DNA of 64,000 bases from contig NZ_CP129236.1 in assembly GCF_030413615.1 (NCBI RefSeq), positions 2,588,001 to 2,652,000 on the forward strand. Reading direction: 5' to 3'. The position numbers were made by a program, and so were the translations under genes. Below the pieces are notes generated by a model that was given only the letters and a program-made list of their open reading frames with translations, searched no databases and was not told the DNA's origin. This DNA comes from Planococcus shixiaomingii. Lineage in GTDB: Bacteria > Bacillota > Bacilli > Bacillales_A > Planococcaceae. Shown here piece by piece: positions 39,915 to 47,560 of this stretch (its first letter is position 1; each line of letters begins with the position of its first letter).

Positions 39915-40313
39915 TTAAGCCCCGTAACTGTCCAACATGAAACGGCTCACTGTAAAGATAAGTCCTACCGTCCAAATCATTAAATAAGCGAATGCCAAAA
40001 CCACAAAATAAAGGCGCCATGTTTTGCGGATATAGACTCTCACTTTGAGTTCCTTCTCATTTTTCCATTCAATGACTAAAAAAACGATAGCAATTATAAT
40101 AGCTACAAAACAGACGAGTGCCGAAGCTTCATAACTCCATATGGCATAAATCAAAACAGGCACCGCAATAAAAAGCACCAATGTCGTAAGATCTGCAGCA
40201 ACTAAAAAAGCTCTGCGTTTTAAAGGTTTACGGGCCGCTATATAGATTAAGAAAAATGCAAGAAATGGAGCAAAGATAAAAACCGTTGCTACCGTTTGTA
40301 AGATGAGCATCAT
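39915..40313 (-). CDS. DUF3397 family membrane protein
   Basis: 132 residues with four predicted membrane helices (about 3-25, 38-60, 66-83 and 100-122) and a basic loop KRRAF after the first. I recognise the DUF3397 layout found between panE and bshC in Bacillales; no function is known. The ATG follows the panE stop with no gap, so the two are coupled. Confidence 0.75.
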   Translation of the reverse strand: MMLILQTVATVFIFAPFLAFFLIYIAARKPLKRRAFLVAADLTTLVLFIAVPVLIYAIWSYEASALVCFVAIIIAIVFLVIEWKNEKELKVRVYIRKTWRLYFVVLAFAYLMIWTVGLIFTVSRFMLDSYGA

Positions 40314-41171
40314 TTATACCTCAGTTGATTTCAATAAGTGATAGAACGAACGCAGCAACGGCAATTCTATTGGCGCACGGTTAAGCGTATATAAAATAAT
40401 CGTATCCAATTCCATTGCCCGGCCAGCCATCTTATCGGCTAGCATGGAAGATGTATTGTTCGCAGTTGATTCACAAAGAGCCTTCACTTCTTCAAATGGC
40501 AATAAAGTAGCCATTTCAGGGAATGCCTCAGACAATTCGCTATATAAATTTTTCATCAGCCCAAAAGCATATGGATTAGTCAACAATTCTCCATTTTTCA
40601 GCCCTGTTAAAGCCGTCAACGGGTTAATTAACGTGTTGAGAAGCACTTTTCGAAACAGCAATTGATCCGCATCCGTGTGCCATTCGGTCCGGATGCCCGG
40701 CAATGACAGCAACGGCTTAAAGACACTTTCGTCACCTTTTAGCAAAGCGAATTTGTAAACCCCGTGTCCGGTGTGGCGAATTTCGTTATCATGAAGCTTT
40801 ACGACTCCATGTTCTACACTGCCAGCTGCTATATTAGTTTGCGGAAGCTTGGCAATGGCTTCGATGTGGAGCATGCCGTTCTGTAAAAAAATGATCGGAT
40901 TGGCTATTGCTTGGTGGTGAAAAAGAGGGAAAACATTTTTTAACCCATCATACTTTACCGCTACGATTGTGTACGCTTCTGGTGGAATGGAATTCCATTC
41001 CGTAGTTGCTGCTATCATGTACTGAGTTTCCCCGTAAAGGATTCCTTGCTCATTAATCAATTCCGCCTGCTCTTGTCTCCGCGTAATAAGCTGTACTTCA
41101 TTGCCCGCTTTTTTCAACAAACAAGCAGTCAACAAGCCTACTGCTCCCGCTCCTATGATGACGAATTTCAT
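40314..41171 (-). CDS. panE: 2-dehydropantoate 2-reductase
   Basis: 285 residues. NADPH-dependent reduction of ketopantoate to pantoate in pantothenate and CoA synthesis. N-terminal dinucleotide-binding GAGAVGLLTA, central TVAVKYDGL and NGMLH segments, and the catalytic lysine region FRKVLLNTLINPLTAL. Some ApbA/PanE paralogues act on other keto acids, but the conserved locus next to bshC supports PanE. Confidence 0.87.
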   Translation of the reverse strand: MKFVIIGAGAVGLLTACLLKKAGNEVQLITRRQEQAELINEQGILYGETQYMIAATTEWNSIPPEAYTIVAVKYDGLKNVFPLFHHQAIANPIIFLQNGMLHIEAIAKLPQTNIAAGSVEHGVVKLHDNEIRHTGHGVYKFALLKGDESVFKPLLSLPGIRTEWHTDADQLLFRKVLLNTLINPLTALTGLKNGELLTNPYAFGLMKNLYSELSEAFPEMATLLPFEEVKALCESTANNTSSMLADKMAGRAMELDTIILYTLNRAPIELPLLRSFYHLLKSTEV

Positions 41172-41202
41172 AGAACCCCTCCAAATCTATCCTTTTATAC
41201 CT

Positions 41203-41233
41203 AAAAAAAAGCCTGCCCGAAAAAGGCAGACTT
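41203..41233 (-). terminator. Terminator of the acyl-CoA carboxylase operon
   Basis: Hairpin GTCTGCC/GGGCAGGC with a T-rich loop and an eight-T tail on the minus strand, 15 bp after the carboxyltransferase stop. Confidence 0.8.
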
Positions 41234-41247
41234 CTCGATTGATTTTA

Positions 41248-42798
41248 TTATACCGGAAAAACTCCGTGTTTTCGATACGGCATCGGCAAATCTTTTGTTT
41301 CGTAAAACGCGAAGCGCTGGGAAAGAACTTTCCGAAGTTCATGCGGTGCCACTATTTCATCAACAATCAATTCAGAAGCCAATTTGTAAATATCAATTTC
41401 CTCTTTGTATTCTTGATGTTTTTGCTGCACATACTTTAAGCGTTCTTTCGGATCTTCGATCGCTTCGATTTTATTGGAGAAAACAGCGTTGACCGCCGCT
41501 TCTGGTCCCATGACCGCGATTTGCGCTGTCGGCAATGCGATGCAGACATCCGGTTCAAATGCAGGGCCTGCCATTGCGTAAAGGCCTGCTCCATAAGCTT
41601 TGCGCACGACAACTGAAATTTTCGGCACCGATGCAGAACTCATGGCAGCGATAAACTTCGCGCCGTGGCGAATAATGCCAGCACGCTCTACTTTCGTTCC
41701 GATCATGAATCCTGGCACATCGGCCAAAAACAGGAGCGGAATCGAGAATGCGTCGCATAAGTTGATGAACTTTGCACCCTTATCGGCGGAATCTCCGAAC
41801 AACACGCCACCTTTAACTTTTGGCTGGTTTGCGAGAATGCCGACTGCTTGGCCATCGATACGGGCGAGTCCTGTAATCAATTCTCCTGCAAACAGCTTTT
41901 TGATATCAAAGAAGCTGCCTTCATCAACCAGCTGATCAATCAATTCATACATATCGAATGGTGCGTTTTGGTTTTCCGGGATAATCGCTTCAAGTGAGCG
42001 TCCTGCTTTTGCTGCTGTTCCAGCAATTTTTTCCGGTTTCACTGCAAAGTTTGCCGGGAAGTATGCCAAATAGCGACGAGCTTCAGCAATCGCTTCTTCT
42101 TCAGTGGCAACGAGCACATCGCCCACTCCGCTCACAGTGCAATGCATACGAGCGCCGCCCATTTCTTCAAGTGACACTTTTTCGCCGATGACTTTCTCAG
42201 CCATTCGCGGAGAGCCCAAATACATGGAAGCGTTTCCTTCCACCATAATGACGATGTCACAAAACGCTGGTATGTATGCCCCGCCAGCTGCTGATGGTCC
42301 GAACAACAAACAAATTTGAGGAACCATTCCGGACATTCTCACCTGATTATGGAAAATCCGCCCCGCACCCCTACGGTTTGGAAACATATCAAGTTGGTCA
42401 GTAATGCGCGCACCGGCTGAATCCACCAAATAAAGCATTGGCACTTGCATCTTCTCGGCTGTTTCTTGGATGCGGATAATTTTCTCTACCGTCCGCGAAC
42501 CCCATGATCCGGCTTTGACAGTCGAGTCATTGGCCATGACGCATACTGTTTCACCGTTCACTTTGCCGATTGCCGTTACAACGCCATCCGCTGGAAGGTC
42601 TCCCGCTTCAACATTAGCAAACCGGCCATCTTCCACATATTCTCCGCCATCAAATAAAAGATTCAAACGGTCGCGGACAAAAAGCTTATTGCTTTCTTTC
42701 ATTTTTTCGTGGTATTTCGAATGTCCCCCCGCAAAAATAGTCGCAAGTTTTTGTTCCAAACGCTCGTTATATCCTGTCGTTTCGCTTGTTTTTGTCAT
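41248..42798 (-). CDS. Acyl-CoA carboxylase, carboxyltransferase subunit
   Basis: 516-residue biotin-dependent carboxyltransferase with the N and C crotonase-like halves in one chain. Oxyanion-hole motifs are visible in LVDSAGARI...FGPSAAGGAYIPAF and in VERAGIIRHGAKF...RKAYGAGLYAM. It resembles B. subtilis YngE and PccB/MccB-type subunits. Together with the adjacent biotin carboxylase and carrier protein it forms a full acyl-CoA carboxylase; propionyl-CoA or methylcrotonyl-CoA are the likely substrates, which the sequence alone does not decide. Confidence 0.88.
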   Translation of the reverse strand: MTKTSETTGYNERLEQKLATIFAGGHSKYHEKMKESNKLFVRDRLNLLFDGGEYVEDGRFANVEAGDLPADGVVTAIGKVNGETVCVMANDSTVKAGSWGSRTVEKIIRIQETAEKMQVPMLYLVDSAGARITDQLDMFPNRRGAGRIFHNQVRMSGMVPQICLLFGPSAAGGAYIPAFCDIVIMVEGNASMYLGSPRMAEKVIGEKVSLEEMGGARMHCTVSGVGDVLVATEEEAIAEARRYLAYFPANFAVKPEKIAGTAAKAGRSLEAIIPENQNAPFDMYELIDQLVDEGSFFDIKKLFAGELITGLARIDGQAVGILANQPKVKGGVLFGDSADKGAKFINLCDAFSIPLLFLADVPGFMIGTKVERAGIIRHGAKFIAAMSSASVPKISVVVRKAYGAGLYAMAGPAFEPDVCIALPTAQIAVMGPEAAVNAVFSNKIEAIEDPKERLKYVQQKHQEYKEEIDIYKLASELIVDEIVAPHELRKVLSQRFAFYETKDLPMPYRKHGVFPV

Positions 42799-42829
42799 AA
42801 TGTGGCCCCCCTTTGCTTAAGCTTTGTGA

Positions 42830-43045
42830 TTATTCTCCCAGTGTCAGCAATGTTTCTTCTTCGTTAACAAAACTGCCGACTTCTACGTGGATTTTTTCGA
42901 CTTTGCCGCCGATTTCCGCTTCGATCGGAATTTCCATTTTCATCGATTCAATTGTAACGACCGCTTGCCCCGCTGTTACCGCGTCGCCTTCCGCCACTAA
43001 AACGTTTAATACTGTACCTGCCATTGATGCTTTAAGTTCTGTCAT
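42830..43045 (-). CDS. Biotin carboxyl carrier protein of the acyl-CoA carboxylase
   Basis: 71-residue biotinyl domain. The biotin-accepting lysine is K36 in ESMKMEIP, flanked by the usual GTVLNVLV and GDAVTAGQAV strands. It is very short because it lacks the N-terminal region of AccB, as expected for stand-alone carriers of the yng type. The ATG at 43045 overlaps the biotin carboxylase stop (ATGA) with GGAGG upstream. Confidence 0.9.
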   Translation of the reverse strand: MTELKASMAGTVLNVLVAEGDAVTAGQAVVTIESMKMEIPIEAEIGGKVEKIHVEVGSFVNEEETLLTLGE

Positions 43046-44391
43046 ACTCTTTTTTCCTCCTTTGTTTTTTCCATCCATTGCGGCAATACGGCTGTTGCGT
43101 ATTCGCCGGAAACAAATTCCTGCGATTCAACAAAATCTTTAAAAAGCGGAATATTCGTTTTCACACCTACTATTGTAGCATGATTGAAAAAATTCTGTGA
43201 TTTAGTCAAAGCTTCGATTCGGTCTCCGCCTTTAATAATGATTTTTGAAATCATCGGATCATAAAAAGGCGTCACGATATTGCCTTGCTCATAACCCGAT
43301 TCGATGCGAGCATCTCTTCCCCATTCGATTTTCTCCAGCTTGCCTGGCGATGGGAAGAACGTTTTTGGATCTTCCGCATAAATCCGGTATTCAATGGCAT
43401 GGCCCTTGGATTGAATCGTTTCCTGCGGAGGAAGTGTTTCACCAGCTGCCACTTTTAATTGCCATTCAACCAAGTCCCATCCTGTTACTTCTTCTGTCAC
43501 CGGATGCTCCACTTGGAGGCGCGTATTCATTTCCAAAAAGTAAAAGTCATTGTTTTGATCAACGATAAACTCAACCGTTCCGGCATTGGTGTAATGAACC
43601 GCTTTTGCTGCTTTAACGGCTGCTTCGCATAAACGCTCTCTGGCATCTTGCGGCAAATGTGGTGACGGCGATTCTTCAATGACTTTCTGGTTGCGCCGCT
43701 GAACTGAGCAATTGCGCTCGAACAGATGAACTATATTGCCATGATGATCCCCAAAAATCTGTACCTCGATATGGCGCGCATCGGCAATGAATTTTTCCAA
43801 AAAGACAACATCGTCCCCAAAATACGCTTTTGCCCGGCTTTTAACTCCAGCAAACTGCTGACTGAGCGCTTGCTCATTTTCACAGCGAACCATGCCGATT
43901 CCCCCGCCGCCGCTGCTCGCTTTCAACATAACCGGATATCCTAGTCCGCTAGCTGCCTCAAGTGCTTCTTCAATTGTCCGCATGCCGTCTTCCGTTCCCG
44001 GTACTACCGGAACACCCGCTTCAATCATTGTTCGGCGTGATTCGATTTTATCGCCCATTTTTTCAATGATGGCACTATCCGGTCCGATGAATACCATTCC
44101 AGCTTCAGCGACTCTACGGGCAAATTGAGCGTTTTCAGATAGCAGTCCATAACCTGGATGAATTGCATCCACGTTTCGCTTTTTTGCTTCTTCGATAATT
44201 TTATCCATTTGTAAATACGACTGTACAACCGGATTTGGCCCGATCAATACAGCTTCAGTTGCTTCACTGACATAAGGCAGATCCCCATCAACCTCAGAGT
44301 GAATCGCAACTGTCTCAATTCCTAAGCGGTTGCACGTGCGAATAATGCGCCGTGCAATTTCACCGCGGTTTGCAATCAGGATCTTATTCAT
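43042..44391 (-). CDS. Biotin carboxylase subunit of the acyl-CoA carboxylase
   Basis: 449-residue ATP-grasp enzyme carboxylating the carrier biotin. N-terminal KILIANRGEIARRIIRTC, glycine-rich ASSGGGGIGM, RNCSVQRRNQKVIEESPSP and EMNTRLQVEHPVTE catalytic segments are all present. It is normal in length for AccC-like subunits and is the first gene of the three-gene operon, behind a promoter overlapped by a cre site. A second, fatty-acid-specific AccC is expected elsewhere. Confidence 0.9.
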   Translation of the reverse strand: MNKILIANRGEIARRIIRTCNRLGIETVAIHSEVDGDLPYVSEATEAVLIGPNPVVQSYLQMDKIIEEAKKRNVDAIHPGYGLLSENAQFARRVAEAGMVFIGPDSAIIEKMGDKIESRRTMIEAGVPVVPGTEDGMRTIEEALEAASGLGYPVMLKASSGGGGIGMVRCENEQALSQQFAGVKSRAKAYFGDDVVFLEKFIADARHIEVQIFGDHHGNIVHLFERNCSVQRRNQKVIEESPSPHLPQDARERLCEAAVKAAKAVHYTNAGTVEFIVDQNNDFYFLEMNTRLQVEHPVTEEVTGWDLVEWQLKVAAGETLPPQETIQSKGHAIEYRIYAEDPKTFFPSPGKLEKIEWGRDARIESGYEQGNIVTPFYDPMISKIIIKGGDRIEALTKSQNFFNHATIVGVKTNIPLFKDFVESQEFVSGEYATAVLPQWMEKTKEEKRV

Positions 44392-44425
44392 CTATTAAAT
44401 ACCCCCCTGTTTTTCTCCCTCCTCT

Positions 44426-44455
44426 AGCATATACGAATTTTGTAAGCGATTTCAA
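44426..44455 (-). promoter_or_regulatory. Promoter and CcpA cre site of the acyl-CoA carboxylase operon
   Basis: Minus-strand -35 TTGAAA (44450-44455), 18-bp spacer, -10 TATGCT (44426-44431). The 14-mer TGAAATCGCTTACA (44441-44454) matches the cre consensus TGWAANCGNTNWCA at every position and overlaps the -35, the expected layout for carbon catabolite repression by CcpA. Confidence 0.7.
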
Positions 44456-44498
44456 CTATTGGCTTAATTTTTTTCTTTCTGTTGATTTGAGCACGATT

Positions 44499-44638
44499 GT
44501 TACTTGTGTTTTTTGGCGTTTACTTGCGTTGTTCGAAGTTTACTTGCGTTCCCCGAGGTTTACTTGCGCTTTTCGCGATTTACTTGCGATCACCGGGATT
44601 TACTTGCGTTGCTTCGCTTTTACTTGCGCTCCGCCTCT
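44499..44638. repeat. Seven-unit 20-bp tandem array: constant decamer plus variable decamer
   Basis: Seven head-to-tail units of exactly 20 bp starting at 44499, 44519, 44539, 44559, 44579, 44599 and 44619. Units 2-7 begin with identical TTTACTTGCG; unit 1 has GTTACTTGTG. The second ten bases differ in every unit (TTGTTCGAAG, TTCCCCGAGG, CTTTTCGCGA, ATCACCGGGA and so on) and are richer in G+C. The period is not a multiple of three, and no start or ribosome binding site fits, so it is not a coding repeat. It lies in the 365-bp gap between the carboxylase operon and a secreted-protein gene; the rest of that gap (44639-44713) shows nothing. Function unknown. Confidence 0.9.
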
Positions 44639-44713
44639 ATTTAAAAGATTTGCTTCGATTCGAAGTTGAACTAAATGAAGATGCCCGTTGAATTATATTT
44701 AATCCATACAAAT

Positions 44714-44750
44714 TAAAAAGGACCAAGAGTTTCACTCTTGATCCTTTTAA
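44714..44750. terminator. Terminator of the secreted-protein gene
   Basis: Stem TAAAAAGGACCAAGAG with CTCTTGATCCTTTTAA around a 5-base loop, with A and T tails on both sides; it starts 6 bp after the stop of the 44757-45671 gene. Confidence 0.8.
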
Positions 44751-44756
44751 CTTATT

Positions 44757-45671
44757 TCAGTTTTTGTATTCTGTTATAATCGTGCCCACGATAGTCCCGA
44801 GTACTTGCCCCTTGAAGGCATCAGGAACCGATTCATTGGCCGGATTTTTATAATACAACAGCTCCGTTGACTCGTTATACGTGAAGCCCATGTTAATTAG
44901 CTTACTCTTCAAAGAATCTGGCAATTGCTTGCTGCCTGTCAGTTCTTCAAAGTATTCAGTCGCATATACGGAAACATCGACGTCATCCAGGCTGGATTCG
45001 AGTATGAATAAATCCGTATCGCTTTTTAGAATCCATTGTCCTTTAGAGTTAATCGCCAATTGTGAATGCTCTAATGTGGAAATGCCGTCCAAATTCACTC
45101 CGAAGATTTGATTGATCAGCTTTCTGGCTTCCGCTCCGGTCAATGAATAGCCGTGCACCTTAATATAGCGGTCCATGACTTCATTTTTTGCCAGCTTCAT
45201 GATGTCGGCATCTTTGGTTGTGGAGGTGGCTTTTTCGTCGAAAGAAATGCGCAAGCTCTCCATTACATTGTTCGGATAAATGGCCAATTTGCTGCCATAA
45301 TCCATTTTCGAAATATAGCTCAGATCGATATAGAAAACGTCTTCTACTGCCCGACGCACTTCATTGCCTTTTATCTTGTCGCCAAATGAAGTTAAATAGT
45401 GATCCATCACTTGCACCTTTGGCATCGTTTCTATCACGCTATTCAGCTGGATAGATTTAGCAGCCGTCCCTAAACTTTCTCGCACCGCTTTCATGACTTT
45501 TTTTGAATACTTTGTATCCTGTTCATGCAGCTGCGCTTCGTAAGTTAAAAAATCCGCGGAAGCCGCCGCATCCTGTGCGAACACATTCCCCGCTCCAACA
45601 TTTAAAAAAACACCGGCCAAAAACACAAGCAAAACCGATTTTGTTGCCATCAATTTTAAATTTACATTCAC
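44757..45671 (-). CDS. Secreted protein of unknown function with internal duplication
   Basis: 304 residues from a GTG at 45671 (GAGG 8 bp upstream). A classical signal peptide (basic N-terminus with LKLMATK, hydrophobic core to about residue 28) ends in an AxA-like VFA|QD site. The mature part contains two related segments beginning VMDHYLTSFGDKIKGNEVRR and VMDRYIKVHGYSLTGAEARK, each leading to a short I-D/N-L-x-x-I-S motif. A weaker third segment may start at ATEYFEELTGS. No catalytic motif or lipobox was found and I recognise no family. Monocistronic between terminators. Confidence 0.75.
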   Translation of the reverse strand: MNVNLKLMATKSVLLVFLAGVFLNVGAGNVFAQDAAASADFLTYEAQLHEQDTKYSKKVMKAVRESLGTAAKSIQLNSVIETMPKVQVMDHYLTSFGDKIKGNEVRRAVEDVFYIDLSYISKMDYGSKLAIYPNNVMESLRISFDEKATSTTKDADIMKLAKNEVMDRYIKVHGYSLTGAEARKLINQIFGVNLDGISTLEHSQLAINSKGQWILKSDTDLFILESSLDDVDVSVYATEYFEELTGSKQLPDSLKSKLINMGFTYNESTELLYYKNPANESVPDAFKGQVLGTIVGTIITEYKN

Positions 45672-45835
45672 GAATATTTCCTCATCCCTATAATAGTTAT
45701 TTCGTACTGCACATACCATTATACTAGGACATTTATCTTACAAGATGAAAAAATAAGTATATTTTATGTAAAATACCTGCTGCACGCTTTCCACCTGTTA
45801 ACACAATTAGAAAACCGCCAAGGAATCCCCTTAAC

Positions 45836-45864
45836 AAAAAAAGCCACAACTTAGAAGTTGTGGC
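45836..45864 (-). terminator. Terminator of the enoyl-CoA hydratase gene
   Basis: 10-bp perfect stem GCCACAACTT/AAGTTGTGGC, 2-base loop, T run on the minus strand, 6 bp after the stop. Confidence 0.85.
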
Positions 45865-45870
45865 CGCACA

Positions 45871-46623
45871 TCATTTATTGCCCTTATTTAAAAAAGAATC
45901 AACTGCGTCGTGGTGGGCATCTTCTGCCCAAAGTTCTGCACAGCGCTGGATTTCGGCATCTACACGGTCCTTCAGATTGGTTTCCTGCCACTTTCGAATG
46001 GCAATGGCCTTATAGGCGCGGTGCACTTCAGGCTGGATTTTGTTCATCGATTTGAAAAAATTATGTAAGTCTTCGTCTGTCCGGACCACTTCTGTTGCCC
46101 AGCCGTTTTGCTGAAGTTCTGCGGCTGTGTACACTCTCGCTTCAGTCAGCATTTGAAGCGCGCGGTCGTGCTGCAGCGTTTCAAATAAATAGGTTCCGCC
46201 TCCCCAGCCGCTTGTAATGGCCAAGGTCCCTTGAATAAACCCGCATTTCACGTGCTCTCTGATAAGCCGGTAATCGCAGGCTGTGGCGATTTCACACCCG
46301 CCGCCGACAGCAGCGCCGTTGACGAGCGCTATGACCGGTACAGGCAAGGTTTTGATGCGATACAGCACATCACCCATTCTCTTAAGCATTGAATACGCTT
46401 GTGCTTCTGTTTTAAGTTCGTGGAAGACGGATAAATCACCGCCGGAGCAGAAGGCTTGGCTCCCCGACGCAGTAATTACGACATAGCGGATTTCGCTCTC
46501 CTGTGCTTTTTGGGCCAATTCCTCTAATCCAACCATTACATCTTCATTTATGGCGTTGCGGATTTCGGGCCGGTCGATCGTGAAAGTCATGATTTGTTCG
46601 GATATTTCTAATTTATAGGACAT
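45871..46623 (-). CDS. Enoyl-CoA hydratase/isomerase family protein
   Basis: 250-residue crotonase-fold protein. The CoA-binding and oxyanion-hole motifs FCSGGDLSVF and NGAAVGGGCEIATACDYRL are present. At the second catalytic position, where classical hydratases have a glutamate, this protein reads GTLAITSGWGGGTYL, so it may be a decarboxylase or isomerase variant rather than a standard hydratase. It faces the same way as the nearby acyl-CoA carboxylase operon, and a shared branched-chain or odd-chain acyl-CoA role is possible but unproven. AAAAGGAG precedes the ATG. Confidence 0.85.
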   Translation of the reverse strand: MSYKLEISEQIMTFTIDRPEIRNAINEDVMVGLEELAQKAQESEIRYVVITASGSQAFCSGGDLSVFHELKTEAQAYSMLKRMGDVLYRIKTLPVPVIALVNGAAVGGGCEIATACDYRLIREHVKCGFIQGTLAITSGWGGGTYLFETLQHDRALQMLTEARVYTAAELQQNGWATEVVRTDEDLHNFFKSMNKIQPEVHRAYKAIAIRKWQETNLKDRVDAEIQRCAELWAEDAHHDAVDSFLNKGNK

Positions 46624-46646
46624 CCAACCACTCCTTTTAAATAGAG

Positions 46647-46685
46647 AAAAAGGCTATCGAGAGCCATGGCCTCTCAATAGCCTTT
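46647..46685 (-). terminator. rpmF terminator
   Basis: Long stem GGCTAT-CGAGAGCC/GGCCTCTC-AATAGCC (46652-46682) with a T-rich tail on the minus strand, about 17 bp after the rpmF stop. Confidence 0.8.
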
Positions 46686-46701
46686 AGAAGCAAATACTGT
46701 T

Positions 46702-46875
46702 TTATTTGCTAACTACTTCTTTCCCTTTGTATGATCCGCATGCTTTGCAGACGCGGTGAGCCAATTTCGATTCGCCACAGCTTGGGCAAGTTACCATGCC
46801 CGGCACTGACAATTTGAAATGTGTACGGCGTTTTCTTTTAACGGTTTTGGACGTTCTTCTAGCTGGTACAGCCAT
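46702..46875 (-). CDS. rpmF: Large ribosomal subunit protein bL32
   Basis: 57 residues. The N-terminal [18 protein letters not shown] and two zinc-binding pairs, CPSC and CKAC, identify a zinc-containing L32 (C+ form). The ATG at 46875 follows AAGGAGGTG; the three-codon upstream extension is unlikely. Cotranscribed with yceD, as in most bacteria. Confidence 0.97.
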   Translation of the reverse strand: MAVPARRTSKTVKRKRRTHFKLSVPGMVTCPSCGESKLAHRVCKACGSYKGKEVVSK

Positions 46876-46899
46876 TGGTGACACCTCCTTACAATGATT

Positions 46900-47433
46900 C
46901 TATTCATCTGACTGATCAAAATACTTTGCTAAATCAGCAAGTCTTGGATCCGGTTTTGGTTGTGCTTCTTCTTTCTCGGCTTCCACTTGCTCATCAGTTG
47001 AATACGACCAGTTTTCGCCGCCAGTTATAACGGCTTCATCGGCGTCATCCTTAAAAACTTGAATCGGAATTTCGAGTAAAATAAGTTCTTCAAGCACTGG
47101 CTTCAAATCAATTGTTTCAGCCTCTACAAAATGAACATTATCGTCCTTGCTTCCTTTGTCCTTTTCAGACCAAGAGAAAATTTCAACCGAATCAATGTTG
47201 ATAGGAAATTCAACGTCTTCCCAAGTTCTTGCACAAGGCAATATTAACATGCCTTCAAGATGAATGTTGCACGTAATTTGTTGCGAACCAATCGTACAGT
47301 GTCCTGTGACGTGCATTGGTGAAATATCCCGAATATCGCTATTCCGTTTTTTCACCGCATCCAACTGGACAGTTTCGTCAATTGGCATTCCGTCTTTGCG
47401 ATGCTTTTGAAGCTGTTGAATCGCTATTTTCAT
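46900..47433 (-). CDS. YceD/DUF177 family protein (YlbN)
   Basis: 177 residues. The core region PMHVTGHCTIGSQQITC with LPCARTWEDVEFPI marks the DUF177 family, always found just upstream of rpmF and linked to 23S rRNA accumulation in other organisms. The C-terminus is acidic and ends DPRLADLAKYF, also conserved. A perfect SigA promoter lies upstream. Confidence 0.9.
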   Translation of the reverse strand: MKIAIQQLQKHRKDGMPIDETVQLDAVKKRNSDIRDISPMHVTGHCTIGSQQITCNIHLEGMLILPCARTWEDVEFPINIDSVEIFSWSEKDKGSKDDNVHFVEAETIDLKPVLEELILLEIPIQVFKDDADEAVITGGENWSYSTDEQVEAEKEEAQPKPDPRLADLAKYFDQSDE

Positions 47434-47461
47434 AAGTAATCACCTCAAGACAACAAAGTTG

Positions 47462-47490
47462 ATTATATAATGTACAGAAATGGATGTCAA
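47462..47490 (-). promoter_or_regulatory. yceD-rpmF promoter
   Basis: Minus-strand perfect consensus: TTGACA (47485-47490), 17-bp spacer, TATAAT (47462-47467). The strongest promoter match in the window, as expected for a ribosomal protein transcript. Confidence 0.88.
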
Positions 47491-47499
47491 GATAAAATC

Positions 47500-47529
47500 T
47501 TGTCAGACGATTCCCGGCAACTATATACT
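47500..47529 (+). promoter_or_regulatory. tmcAL promoter
   Basis: Plus-strand TTGTCA (47500-47505), 18-bp spacer, TATACT (47524-47529), 31 bp before the start codon and divergent from the rpmF promoter. Confidence 0.7.
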
Positions 47530-47560
47530 TAAAGATAAGTTTATCAAAGGAGCGGTTTAA

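Noticed and set aside
44499..44638. CRISPR array interpretation of the constant/variable repeat.
   Set aside because: Repeat and variable part are each only 10 bp, far below CRISPR sizes, and no cas gene is present.
44352..44669. Plus-strand open frame across the 20-bp array.
   Set aside because: It begins inside the biotin carboxylase gene on the other strand, has no ribosome binding site there, and the 20-bp period is not a multiple of three, so the repeat cannot be a protein repeat in register.
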